In this document: positions 10,560 to 20,918 of the stretch, one piece after another | How the letters are laid out: the number at the start of each line of letters is the position of its first letter | Numbering within the stretch: position 1 is the stretch's first letter | Origin: an uncultured Algibacter sp. | Lineage (GTDB): Bacteria > Bacteroidota > Bacteroidia > Flavobacteriales > Flavobacteriaceae | NCBI GenBank assembly: GCA_938003745.1 | Contig: CALKXS010000135.1 | Span: 1 to 47,360 of the forward strand | DNA: 47,360 nucleotides | Reading direction: 5' to 3' | Made by a program: the position numbers and the translations under genes | Notes under the pieces: generated by a model | What the model was told of the DNA's origin: nothing | Database searches by the model: none | Seen by the model: only the letters and a program-made list of their open reading frames with translations

Positions 10560-10746
10560 ATAAAAAGCCTACACTAGTATAAAGTTCTGTATAAACTCTT
10601 TAAAAACAAGTTTAGGGCTAACAAGCTGATCAAGGGTCTACTTTAGATTCTAAATAAATAGTTCTAGCAGCATGCTTTTACAACTTAAACTCACCCTTTT
10701 TAAAGAATTAACGTTGAGTTTATCAAAAAAAATAACTAATGTAGGC
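10560..10746 (-). ncRNA. ssrS: 6S RNA (6S-Flavo type)
   Basis: Between zapA and rny on their strand; 12-bp closing stem GCCUACAUUAGU (10746 side) / ACUAGUGUAGGC (10567 side) followed by U-run; ~180-nt rod-like layout with no ORF. Confidence 0.8.
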
Positions 10747-10782
10747 AGTAACTTTTAGTTTATCTGTAAAAACGTCAAGAAC

Positions 10783-11070
10783 CTATATATAAGATTGCAG
10801 TAAATCATTAAGAGCATTTAGTTTGTTTTCAATATGCTCGTTTACATTTTCTTTATCTATTGTCTTCTGCTCTACTTGAGAAGCAAATTGTAAAGCGCAC
10901 ATAGCCAATACATCTTGTTTATCTCGAACAGAATAACTTTGCTCAAACTGTTTTATCATTTCTTCAATGTTCTTAGCCGCTTTCCTTAAGCCTTCTTCTT
11001 GGCTAGTTGGGATAGTTAGAGGGTATACTCTATTTGCTATAGACAGCTTTATTTTAAGCTTTTCTGACAT
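10783..11070 (-). CDS. zapA: Cell division protein ZapA
   Basis: KLKIKLSIANRVYPLTIPTSQEEGLRKAAKNIEEMIKQFEQSYSVRDKQDVLAMCALQFA, typical ZapA. Confidence 0.9.
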   Translation of the reverse strand: MSEKLKIKLSIANRVYPLTIPTSQEEGLRKAAKNIEEMIKQFEQSYSVRDKQDVLAMCALQFASQVEQKTIDKENVNEHIENKLNALNDLLQSYI

Positions 11071-11085
11071 TGAATTTTTGTTACA

Positions 11086-11376
11086 TTAATCTGATAATTG
11101 AGCAATACAATAGTCAATATCTCTAATTAACGCGTTTATTTTAAGCTTAGTTTCTCGTTTGTTATCGTCACTACCTAGCATTGAATTTGCCATCTTCAAT
11201 GTATCATATTTATCTTCCCAAGTTGATAATTCCAACTGTTTAAATTGAAGTTTTTCTTTTGTTCTCTCTAATTCTTCATTCAATTTCAAATTAGTTTGCT
11301 TCAAAAGCTTAATTTCATGTAAGACTTTACTAATTTTATTTTCTAGAGAATCTACAATATCTTCAATATGACTCAT
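11086..11376 (-). CDS. Coiled-coil protein upstream of zapA
   Basis: 96 aa, heptad-rich, ends NALIRDIDYCIAQLSD; conserved neighbour of zapA in flavobacteria (from memory). Confidence 0.75.
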   Translation of the reverse strand: MSHIEDIVDSLENKISKVLHEIKLLKQTNLKLNEELERTKEKLQFKQLELSTWEDKYDTLKMANSMLGSDDNKRETKLKINALIRDIDYCIAQLSD

Positions 11377-11571
11377 TTACAAATATCAATGCATATCTTA
11401 CAAAGTTAACATACCTAAACATAAATTACAATTGTTTTTACATAAAATTTAAAAAGATTACTATACATTCATAATCAATACCATAGCTTGATTATTATAT
11501 AATTCTTGGCATATTCAGGTCAAATTGATATTTTAGCCATAATACCTACAAATTTAGGTACTGCTTTTTTT

Positions 11572-13260
11572 ATGAGATATATCCTTTTTATATTTTTATT
11601 GATTTCTACGTTTTCTGAATCTCAAAATAAATACCCTCAAGACTACTTTTGCCCACCTTTAGAAATTCCTCTTATTCTTTCTGGAACTTTTGCTGAGTTA
11701 CGTTCTAATCATTTTCACTCTGGTTTAGACATTAAAACAAAGCAACGTGTTGGCTTAAAAGTTAAAGCATCTGCAAGTGGTTATGTTAGCAGAATTAAAG
11801 TATCGCACTATGGTTACGGAAAAGCACTTTACATTACACATCCAAATGGATATACAACGGTTTATGCACATTTACAAAAATTTGCTCCAAAAATAGAAGC
11901 ATATATAAAGCAGCACCAATACAAACAGGAATCTTATGAAATAGAACTATTTCCTAAAGCTGAAGATTTACGCATTGAAAGCGAAATCTTAATCGCTTAT
12001 AGCGGAAACTCTGGAGGTTCTGGAGGTCCACATTTACATTACGAAATTAGAGATAATGCAGAGCGTCCTATAAATCCTATGCTATTTGGTATAGACATTA
12101 AGGACACAACAAAACCAATGATAACTTCTATATATGCATATCCTATCGATAATAATTCTTCTATAAACCAATCTAACAAAAAACAAAAACTACATTTAAT
12201 TCCATTAAAAAGTGGCGATTATACTGTTAAAAACATTGAGGCTTTTGGAAAAATTGGCTTTGGAGTATCTTCAACAGATAGACAAGATTTGGCAGCAAAT
12301 AAAAACGGTGTTGCTAGTATTCAAACATTTTTAAATGGAAGCAAAAATTTTGAAATTGATTTTAAACGTTTCTCTTTTGATGAATCTAAACACATCAATA
12401 AGCTTATAGATTATGAACATTACAAAACAAAAAAAGAACGTATTCAAAAATTATATAAAGACAATAATCCTTTAAGTATGTATAAATCTGTAATAAACAA
12501 TGGTTATTTGATTATAAAAGATAGCGTGCATTCAGTTTACAAAATAAGGGTGAACGATTATAAAAACAATGACATATGGATTACCGTTTCTATTAAAGGG
12601 AAGAAAAACAAATTAAAAGAAGTCCAAACAAATAATAGTCAAACAAGTCAACTTGTTCATGCTAATGAAACAACCAACTTAAAAGAAGGAAACATTTCTG
12701 TTAACATTTACAAAGGCACTTTTTACGAAGATTGCAATCTAAATTTTAAAATAAAGAATGATACACTAACGCTTCATAAAGATGTTATTCCTTTACAAAA
12801 AAGCTACAATATTAATTTTGATATAAGTAAATATAATATTGAAGATAAAAGTAAATTATATATCTCTAGACTTGTTGGGTATAAAAACGCGCCCTATTAC
12901 ATAGCAACAAAACGAAAAGAAAATACACTTATTGGTACAACAAAAACATTAGGAACATTTGCTTTAACAAGAGATGATAGCAATCCTAATATAACTGCAA
13001 TAAATTTCAAAAAAGGGCAGTGGCTAAGTAAATTCAGATATCTAAAAGTAAAGATTGATGATAAAGGTTCTGGAGTCTCAAATTACAGAGCTACTGTTAA
13101 TGGTAAATGGATTTTAATGGAGTATGATTACAAAACAAAAATACTTACTCATGATTTTAATGATAGTATAATAAGTGCTACAAAAAATAATTTTAAATTA
13201 ATTGTAACTGATAATATGGGAAATAGTTCTATTTTTGAAACACTGTTTTACCGCAAATAA
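11572..13260 (+). CDS. M23 family metallopeptidase (LytM), secreted
   Basis: Signal peptide MRYILFIFLLISTFSES; M23 motifs HFHSGLDIKT, GGSGGPHLHYEIRD. Start at 11572 preferred over 11506. Confidence 0.9.
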   Translation: MRYILFIFLLISTFSESQNKYPQDYFCPPLEIPLILSGTFAELRSNHFHSGLDIKTKQRVGLKVKASASGYVSRIKVSHYGYGKALYITHPNGYTTVYAHLQKFAPKIEAYIKQHQYKQESYEIELFPKAEDLRIESEILIAYSGNSGGSGGPHLHYEIRDNAERPINPMLFGIDIKDTTKPMITSIYAYPIDNNSSINQSNKKQKLHLIPLKSGDYTVKNIEAFGKIGFGVSSTDRQDLAANKNGVASIQTFLNGSKNFEIDFKRFSFDESKHINKLIDYEHYKTKKERIQKLYKDNNPLSMYKSVINNGYLIIKDSVHSVYKIRVNDYKNNDIWITVSIKGKKNKLKEVQTNNSQTSQLVHANETTNLKEGNISVNIYKGTFYEDCNLNFKIKNDTLTLHKDVIPLQKSYNINFDISKYNIEDKSKLYISRLVGYKNAPYYIATKRKENTLIGTTKTLGTFALTRDDSNPNITAINFKKGQWLSKFRYLKVKIDDKGSGVSNYRATVNGKWILMEYDYKTKILTHDFNDSIISATKNNFKLIVTDNMGNSSIFETLFYRK

Positions 13261-13271
13261 ATTTTAGCCTT

Positions 13272-15734
13272 TTGAATAGAAAAAAACTATTTACTACCAT
13301 ACTGCTTTTAACCCTAACTTTTTACGGTTATTCGCAAACAGCAATTATTAGAGGTGTTATTTTAGATGAAAACAATATCCCTATTTCTAATGTGAATATA
13401 AAAGCAAATACTATTGGAACTGAAACAAACGCTAACGGTTTTTATATTTTAAAAATAAGGTCAAACCAAGAAGTGAAAATTGAATTTTCTCATATTGCTT
13501 ACAAGAAAATAGAAAGTGTATTCAATTTAAAGAATGGAGAAGAATATGAATTCAATCCTGTTATGAATACATCTATCGAGCAAATAGGCACTGTTATTGT
13601 TTTAGGAAAAAGTCAAAAAGAAGTTCAAGGTATTATTACTATAAAACCAGAAGTTATTAGAAAAATACCAGGAGCAAATGCTGGTGTTGAAAATTTACTT
13701 TTAACACTTCCTGGAGTTAGTAATAATAACGAATTAAGTACACAATATAATGTACGTGGTGGCAATTATGATGAAAACCTAGTGTACGTAAATGGTATTC
13801 AAGTATATCGCCCTTTTTTAATTCGATCTGGACAGCAAGAAGGTTTAAGTTTCGTAAATACAGATTTAGTTCAAAATGTAGACTTTTCGGCTGGAGGTTT
13901 TCAAGCTAAATACGGTGATAAATTATCTTCTGTTTTAGATATTACTTATAAAACACCTTATCAATTTGAAGCTAATGCAGACTTGAGTTTATTAGGCGGA
14001 AGCTTATCTGTTGAAAATGTAAGTAAAGATTCAAAATTATCAACTATTGTTGGGGTTCGCTATAGAGATAATGGTTTATTGGTAAATGCTAAAGAAACTG
14101 AAACTAATTATGACGCTGCTTTTGCAGATGCTCAAGCTTTTTTAACTTATAAGTTTACAGATAAATTTCATTTAAGTTTTTTAGGAAATGCTTCTCTAAA
14201 CAAATACAGTTATGAGCCGCAAACACGTCAAACTAATTTTGGTACATTAGCAGATCCTATTGCGTTACTTGTTTTTTACGAAGGGCGAGAAAAAGATCAA
14301 TATAGAACCTTATTTGGAGCTCTTAACGGCACCTATTTTGCAAATGATAATTTAACATTAAACCTTATATCATCAACATATCATACTACAGAAGAAGAGA
14401 ACTTTGATATTTTGGCACAATATAGACTTGGAGAAGTAAACTCTAATATTGGTGATGAAAATTTAGGAGAAGTAGAATTTAGTGAAGGTATTGGTAGCCA
14501 ACTAAACCATGGAAGAAACGATTTAGATGCTTTAATCACAACTTTAGAGCATAAAGGTGATTATAAAATTAATGATGATAGAATTGAGTGGTCTGTTAAA
14601 TATACACATGAAGATATTCGCGATAGACTTGTAGAATGGGAAGTTATAGACTCTGCAGGATTTTCAATTAGACCTCCAAAATTTCAGCCATCAAATGAAC
14701 AACCTTATAGTCCTTATAGCGGCGCACTAGAACCTTTTAATAATGTAAGAGCAACAAATAACACTCAAATAAATAGAATACAAGCATATGCACAATGGAG
14801 CAAACGCAGCATTTTAGGAACAAGTGATGTTTGGTATAATGCTGGGGTTCGCGTACATAATTGGTCTGTTAAAGGTGATGATATTTCATCATCAAATCAA
14901 ACCGTATTTAGTCCAAGAGCTCAATTTGCAATAAAGCCACTTTGGGAAAAAGATATGCTTTTTAGAGCAGCAGCTGGTTTATACTACCAACCACCTTTTT
15001 ATAGAGAACTTAGAAGCGCTAACGGTCTTGTAAAACCAAACGTAAAAGCTCAAAAATCTTTTCACTTTGTTTTAGGAAACGATTATAGTTTTAAAATGTG
15101 GGATCGTCCTTTTAAGCTAACTACCGAAGCTTATTATAAAAACCTAACAGATGTAAACGCATATACGTTAGAAAACGTACGTATTCGCTATAGAGCAGAC
15201 AACAATGCTAAAGCTTATGCTTACGGATTAGATATGCGCTTAAATGGTGAGTTTGTTCCTGGAACAGAATCATGGTTTAGTTTTGGATATTTAAAAACAG
15301 AAGAAAACATTAACAATAGAGGGTATATTTCTAGACCAACAGACCAACGTTTAAAGTTTGCAGCCTTGTTTCAAGATTATGTACCAAATCTTCCAAATAT
15401 GAAAATGTATTTGAATTTAGTGTATAATACTGGATTACCGGGAGGTTCTCCTAGTTATGCAGATCCATACACATATCAAAATAGATTACCAGCTTATAAA
15501 CGTGCAGATGTTGGTTTTCAATTTGTTATAGTAGACCAAAAGAAACAATTTAATCAAGGTTGGAAAAAAGCTTTTAAAGAACTGTCTTTTGGCTTTGAAA
15601 TATTTAATATGTTTGATGTGCAAAACTCTATTACTAATACTTGGGTTAGAGATGTGTATAGTAAACGCCAATACGCCATCCCTAATTACTTAACACCTCG
15701 TGTATTTAATATTAGAACAACTATGAAGTTTTAA
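13272..15734 (+). CDS. TonB-dependent receptor with carboxypeptidase-like regulatory domain
   Basis: CarboxypepD_reg-like N-terminus, plug YNVRGGNYDENLVYVNGIQVYRPFL, beta-barrel with terminal MKF; TTG start. Confidence 0.9.
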   Translation: MNRKKLFTTILLLTLTFYGYSQTAIIRGVILDENNIPISNVNIKANTIGTETNANGFYILKIRSNQEVKIEFSHIAYKKIESVFNLKNGEEYEFNPVMNTSIEQIGTVIVLGKSQKEVQGIITIKPEVIRKIPGANAGVENLLLTLPGVSNNNELSTQYNVRGGNYDENLVYVNGIQVYRPFLIRSGQQEGLSFVNTDLVQNVDFSAGGFQAKYGDKLSSVLDITYKTPYQFEANADLSLLGGSLSVENVSKDSKLSTIVGVRYRDNGLLVNAKETETNYDAAFADAQAFLTYKFTDKFHLSFLGNASLNKYSYEPQTRQTNFGTLADPIALLVFYEGREKDQYRTLFGALNGTYFANDNLTLNLISSTYHTTEEENFDILAQYRLGEVNSNIGDENLGEVEFSEGIGSQLNHGRNDLDALITTLEHKGDYKINDDRIEWSVKYTHEDIRDRLVEWEVIDSAGFSIRPPKFQPSNEQPYSPYSGALEPFNNVRATNNTQINRIQAYAQWSKRSILGTSDVWYNAGVRVHNWSVKGDDISSSNQTVFSPRAQFAIKPLWEKDMLFRAAAGLYYQPPFYRELRSANGLVKPNVKAQKSFHFVLGNDYSFKMWDRPFKLTTEAYYKNLTDVNAYTLENVRIRYRADNNAKAYAYGLDMRLNGEFVPGTESWFSFGYLKTEENINNRGYISRPTDQRLKFAALFQDYVPNLPNMKMYLNLVYNTGLPGGSPSYADPYTYQNRLPAYKRADVGFQFVIVDQKKQFNQGWKKAFKELSFGFEIFNMFDVQNSITNTWVRDVYSKRQYAIPNYLTPRVFNIRTTMKF

Positions 15735-16881
15735 CTTGCCTTGCTACAAGCGTTTTAAGTAAATCTATTACATAATCTATCTCTTCTTTTGTATTGTATA
15801 TACTAAATGAAAATCTTATTGATGGCTTTTCTAAATCGTCAGCATTTAATATTTCACTTAAAACATGAGATTTTCTAGAGCTTCCACTTTGGCAAGCACT
15901 CCCTCTAGAACAAGCTACTCCTTTTAAATCTAATTGAAATAATATCATATCAGATTTATTTGGAGCCATAGGCAAACACAAATTTAATAACATGTAACTA
16001 CCCTTATCTTGATCTGCAGAATAACCATTAAAAGTAATATTAGGAATATCGATGCTAACTTTATTTATAAAGTACGATTTTAATTCTTTAATATAATTTG
16101 CTTCTTCTTCTAAATTATTATATGAATAAGTTAACGCTTTTTGTAATCCAACAATATTATGAATACTCTCTGTTCCTGCACGTAAACCACGTTCTTGCTC
16201 TCCTCCTATAATCATAGGTTTTAAACCTGAACTCTTTCTAACAAAAGCAAAACCAATACCTTTTGGCCCATGAAATTTATGTGCAGACACTGCCATAAAA
16301 TCTAATGGAATATCTTGCAAATCTATTTTATAATGCCCAACAGATTGTACAGCATCACTATGAAACAAGGCTTCATTTACTTTACATAAATTAGCAATGC
16401 GCTTTAAATCTAAAAGATTACCAATTTCATTATTTATATGCATCAAACTCACCAATACATTTGACTTATTAATTAATAAATCTTCTAATTGATTATAATC
16501 AATCGCCCCTTTATCATCAACATTAAGCCAACTAATAGTTATATCATACTCTTTTTTAAGTTGTTCAACTGTACGCAACACACCATGATGTTCTATTTTA
16601 GACGTTATGATATGCTTTACACCAAGATCTCTAACAGCACTTCTTAAAACAAGATTATCGGCTTCTGTACCTCCAGAAGTAAAAACAATTTCACCAGCAG
16701 ACACATTAAAAAAACTAGCAATAGCCTTTCTAGATGTTTCCATTACAGACTTAGAAGATCTTCCAAAGCTATGAGATGAAGAAGCGTTTCCAAAATTCGT
16801 TTTCATAACATTAGCCATAGCTTCTATAACTTCATCACGAATTCTTGTTGTTGCTGCATTATCAAAATAAATCGGTTTCAT
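15721..16881 (-). CDS. Cysteine desulfurase (NifS/IscS-like)
   Basis: YFDNAATTRIRDEV, SAHKFHGPKGIGFAFVRK, SRGSACQSGSSRKSHVL; overlaps the convergent TonB receptor by 14 nt. Confidence 0.92.
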   Translation of the reverse strand: MKPIYFDNAATTRIRDEVIEAMANVMKTNFGNASSSHSFGRSSKSVMETSRKAIASFFNVSAGEIVFTSGGTEADNLVLRSAVRDLGVKHIITSKIEHHGVLRTVEQLKKEYDITISWLNVDDKGAIDYNQLEDLLINKSNVLVSLMHINNEIGNLLDLKRIANLCKVNEALFHSDAVQSVGHYKIDLQDIPLDFMAVSAHKFHGPKGIGFAFVRKSSGLKPMIIGGEQERGLRAGTESIHNIVGLQKALTYSYNNLEEEANYIKELKSYFINKVSIDIPNITFNGYSADQDKGSYMLLNLCLPMAPNKSDMILFQLDLKGVACSRGSACQSGSSRKSHVLSEILNADDLEKPSIRFSFSIYNTKEEIDYVIDLLKTLVARQVKTS

Positions 16882-17004
16882 ACTAGTAATAATAAACGTT
16901 TTATAAAAAAACTTAAAAAGTTTTTAGGCATCAAAAATACTTGAAATAAAATTATTATCATTAACCTGCGTTATAAATAACAATTCTATTATTTTTGTCT
17001 AAAA

Positions 17005-17919
17005 TTGAAAATGAAAATGCGAAATCTACTTTTTATACTATCAGCCTTAAGTTTAGTCTTTTTTTCTTGTGATGACGGAGACATCTTAGATGTAGAATTA
17101 GATTTTGAAGATACATTTCAAACCTGTCCTAGTAACAATGATATAGTACTTTTCAAAACTAAAGAAATCCCCTCTGAATCTTTATCAGTTTTAATATCTA
17201 ATTTTTCTATTAGCGAGGTTTTTAATTTAACAGATAATGATTCACTTAAAATTGAAAAAGACGGAACTTTTAATTACAGAACTTATGATGATGATGAACT
17301 CCCAAGCAGTCTTTTCTGTAGCGCTATACCATCTGAAGTAAATATAACTAATGATTACCCTAGTTCATGTAAAGTAAACTTTCTTACTGTTTTAACTGAA
17401 GATGATAATGATGGAATTCCTGCCGAATTAGAAGGTAAAGATCCAAACGGAGATGGTGATTTTACAGATTCACTTGATACTGATAGTGATGGAATTTATG
17501 ATTTTATGGATGTTGATGATGATGGTGATAATGTTTTAACCAAGGATGAAGACATAAACGATGATGGAGACTTTACTAATGATGATTCTGATGGTAATGG
17601 TACTCCTGATTATTTAGATAACGATGATGATGGTGATGGCACATTAACAAGAGACGAAGAAAAAGGAACCCCTAATCAAGACCCAACTGATGATGAAACA
17701 ACTCCAGATGCAGGTCCAGATTACTTAAATCCTTTAATAAAGGATATATTAATAGCCACTAAATATAGAAAACACAGTATACAACAAACCTATGAAGTTA
17801 GCGTTATTATTAATAATATCGATTTAGACGATTTATTATCTCAGCCAAATTTACCCTTTGGTTTTCTTACTAGAAATGGTAGCTTAACAAACACTAGAGA
17901 AGAAGAACCTGAACTTTAA
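17005..17919 (+). CDS. Lipoprotein with Asp-rich Ca-binding (TSP3-like) repeats
   Basis: Lipobox LVFFSC; DSDGIYDFMDVDDDGD, DSDGNGTPDYLDNDDDGDG repeats. Confidence 0.75.
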   Translation: MKMKMRNLLFILSALSLVFFSCDDGDILDVELDFEDTFQTCPSNNDIVLFKTKEIPSESLSVLISNFSISEVFNLTDNDSLKIEKDGTFNYRTYDDDELPSSLFCSAIPSEVNITNDYPSSCKVNFLTVLTEDDNDGIPAELEGKDPNGDGDFTDSLDTDSDGIYDFMDVDDDGDNVLTKDEDINDDGDFTNDDSDGNGTPDYLDNDDDGDGTLTRDEEKGTPNQDPTDDETTPDAGPDYLNPLIKDILIATKYRKHSIQQTYEVSVIINNIDLDDLLSQPNLPFGFLTRNGSLTNTREEEPEL

Positions 17920-17926
17920 ATAATTT

Positions 17927-18481
17927 TTATTTATTCTGAAAAATATAAACCTCAGTAGCTCCTAAACCATATTTTTGATAATTAGCATCGTAAAATTTCA
18001 CATTACCATAACGCCCTAAAAGATAGTCTAATTCTATTTTTAGAACACCTTCTCCTACTCCATGTATAAAAACTAATTTTTGGATACGCTTTTTTATAGC
18101 CCAATCTAGTTTGTATCTGGCAGTGTCTAGTTGTAATGTTAGCATATCATAATTAGACATGCCTTTATAAGATTTCACTAACTGATGAATATGTAAATCA
18201 ACCTCCATAATAGGTTCATATCGATCTTTGGCTCTAACCTTTTTTTGACTTCTTCGTTTAGGTTCCTCTTTTTGAAAAATCACAGAACCAATACTTGATT
18301 TATTAAACAAACCGGTTTGCATTGTTTTTTCAGAAGCATCTAGCACCAATTCATTGCTATTAAAATCTAAAGAGAATCCATTTTCAGTTTCTAATGAAAC
18401 AACATCACCATTAATACCTATAATAACTCCAGATAAATTTTCATCTAAAACCATTACCGCATCACCAACTTTAAAAGCCAT
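17927..18481 (-). CDS. DUF2027 / Smr-domain protein
   Basis: MAFKVGDAVMVLDENLSGVI N-terminus and C-terminal EVDLHIHQLV...KLVFIHGVGEGVLKIEL Smr motif. Confidence 0.85.
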   Translation of the reverse strand: MAFKVGDAVMVLDENLSGVIIGINGDVVSLETENGFSLDFNSNELVLDASEKTMQTGLFNKSSIGSVIFQKEEPKRRSQKKVRAKDRYEPIMEVDLHIHQLVKSYKGMSNYDMLTLQLDTARYKLDWAIKKRIQKLVFIHGVGEGVLKIELDYLLGRYGNVKFYDANYQKYGLGATEVYIFQNK

Positions 18482-18483
18482 AA

Positions 18484-18675
18484 TTATTCGTTTTCTGAAT
18501 CTTCAATATTGTGTTCACTATTCTTACTAGGTATAGTTCTAGACACTCTGTAAACACCAAGCATCAACATAACTATCCCTATAACAAGCAAGGCTTGATT
18601 TTGGTCTGCTCCAGCTTTGGCATACATAGCAATAAAAGCACCAACAAGAATTAGTATATAATTTAAATATTTCAT
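18484..18675 (-). CDS. Small membrane protein
   Basis: 63 aa, two predicted TM helices, just downstream of/adjacent to the Smr gene. Confidence 0.6.
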   Translation of the reverse strand: MKYLNYILILVGAFIAMYAKAGADQNQALLVIGIVMLMLGVYRVSRTIPSKNSEHNIEDSENE

Positions 18676-18790
18676 TTGGCAAAAATATTAATATTAAAGG
18701 CAATAATTAAAAAGCTATCAATTATTTTAAAACAAAAATTCAACGTTTCTAAATATAATATTAACTTAGTCGTCTAATTAAATTTAAACA

Positions 18791-19072
18791 ATGTCTCCTG
18801 AAGAATATATGCTTCCGTGTTTAAACAAAAAACTATTTGGTTTTGAATGCATGGGTTGTGGTCTACAAAGATCTGTTGCTCTTATATTAAAAGGAGAATT
18901 TATAGAAGCGTTTTATATGTATCCAGCTATTTATGCTTTAATTGCTCTATTTTCATACATTACGCTAAATTTATTCTTTAAATTTGAAAACTCTAATAGA
19001 ATTACAACAATTTTAGGGGTTTTATCTTTACTTATTATTATTATAAATTTCACTTATAAACTATTAACCTAA
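18791..19072 (+). CDS. DUF2752 membrane protein
   Basis: LPCLNKKLFGFECMGCGLQRSVALILKGEFIEAF is the DUF2752 signature. Confidence 0.85.
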   Translation: MSPEEYMLPCLNKKLFGFECMGCGLQRSVALILKGEFIEAFYMYPAIYALIALFSYITLNLFFKFENSNRITTILGVLSLLIIIINFTYKLLT

Positions 19073-19079
19073 ATTTTCT

Positions 19080-19409
19080 ATGGAAACACAAAAACTTAAT
19101 CCAACAATCGTATATGTTCTAGCAATAATAGGATTACTATGCTGTTGCTTTGGTGGTTTAGGATTTATTCTTGCTGGTATTGCCTTATTTATAGCTATAA
19201 ACAAATTAAATAGCGCAAAAGCTAATGCAGAAAATTACGATCAATCTAGTATTAATGCAATGAATACAGCCAAAATTGTAGCATTGGTAATATTAGCAAT
19301 TAATATTTTATATTTAGCCTATACTATTTATCAAATATCTACAATTGGCTGGGAAGAGCTTATGTTAAAATCTCAAGAAATCATGGATCAAATAGAGCAA
19401 AATCAATAA
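19080..19409 (+). CDS. CCC-motif membrane protein
   Basis: IGLLCCCFGGLGFILAGIALFIAINKLN. Confidence 0.75.
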   Translation: METQKLNPTIVYVLAIIGLLCCCFGGLGFILAGIALFIAINKLNSAKANAENYDQSSINAMNTAKIVALVILAINILYLAYTIYQISTIGWEELMLKSQEIMDQIEQNQ

Positions 19410-19458
19410 ATTACACAATCCAAAATATTATAAAAAAAGCGACCTAATGATAACTTTA

Positions 19459-20703
19459 TTACTTTTCAAATTGTTTTAAAGTCTTTATTATAATGCTTAC
19501 GCAATCTAATAACTCATCCTTAGTCATAACTAATGGTGGCGCAAAACGTATAATGTTTCCGTGCGTTGGTTTTGCTAACAAACCATTATCACGAAGTGCT
19601 ATACAAATATTCCAAGCTGTATCACTATCTTCTATATCCTTTATAACAACTGCATTTAATAGGCCTTTTCCTCTTACAAGAGTTGCAATATTACTAGTTT
19701 CTATAAATTTTGCTAGTTCACTTCTAAATAACTTACCTAAAACCTGAGCATTGTTAGATAACTTTTCATCTCTTACAACTTCTAAAGCTGCCATTGCTAC
19801 TGCTGTTGCTATAGGGTTACCTCCAAACGTACTACCGTGATTACCTGGTTTTATAACATTCATTACTGCATCATCTGCCAATACAGCACTTACTGGATAC
19901 ACACCACCGCTTATTGCTTTACCAAGAATTAATACATCTGGTTTTACATTTTCATGATCTAAAGCCAATAATTGACCTGTACGCGCAATTCCTCTTTGGA
20001 CTTCATCTGCAATAAATAAAACGTTATACTTTTAACAAAGTACTTTTGCTTTTGCTAAATACCCTTCGTCTGGCACATAAACTCCTGCTTCTCCTTGAAT
20101 AGGTTCAACTAAGAAAGCAGCTATGTTGGGATTGCTTTTTAGAGTACCTTCTAAAGCTTCTAAATTATTATATGCTATCTTAATGAATCCGTTTGTAAAT
20201 GGCCCAAAGTTATCACGAGCCACAGGATCATTAGAAAATGATATAATAGTTGTTGTCCGTCCGTGAAAATTGTTTTCACAAACAATAATTTCGGCTTTAT
20301 TCTCGGCAATTCCTTTAACTTCATACCCCCATTTTCTTGATAGTTTTAAAGCAGTTTCTACCGCTTCGGCTCCAGTATTCATAGGTAGTAATTTGTCAAA
20401 ACCAAAAAATTCGCATGCAAATTTCTCATATTGACCAAGCATATCATTATGAAATGCTCTTGATGTTAACGTTAATGTTTGTGCTTGGTGCACCATGGCA
20501 TTAACAATTTTTGGGTGACAATGCCCCTGATTTACCGCAGAGTAAGCAGATAGGAAATCGTAATACTTCTTTCCATCTACGTCCCAAACATACACACCGT
20601 CTCCCTTACTTAATACTACTGGTAACGGATGGTAATTATGAGTACCATACTTGTTTTCTAACTCAATTGCTTGCTGAGATGTTAATTTGTTTAAAACAGC
20701 CAT
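19459..20703 (-). pseudogene. rocD: Ornithine aminotransferase with a single in-frame TAA
   Basis: ORFs 20032-20703 and 19459-19968 share a frame (415 codons total); homology is continuous across TAA at 20032-20034 ([51 protein letters not shown]). Confidence 0.88.
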
Positions 20704-20918
20704 TTAAATTTATTTTTAAATTAATTAAATAACCATTCCTTCTGTACCTTTATTCTTTCGAAGAATCGGAAAAAGCAGCGTGGGAGAGAAATCATCCTTA
20801 GGAGCGACAAAATTAGTAAAATAAACATCAAAATGAAATCACTTTGTAAGAATTAATGTGTCTTTTTTAAAGTAAGCGTGTCTTATTCATAACAATTAAC
20901 CATTGAAAACAAAAAATT

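Noticed and set aside
15486-15671. Minus-strand ORF inside the TonB receptor 3' end
   Set aside because: Antisense of a conserved beta-barrel region, no homology recognised.
20745-20815. Further interspersed repeat copy upstream of the MscS-like gene
   Set aside because: ctttcgaagaatcggaaaaa...gagagaaatcatcc only loosely resembles known dispersed repeats; too degenerate to support.
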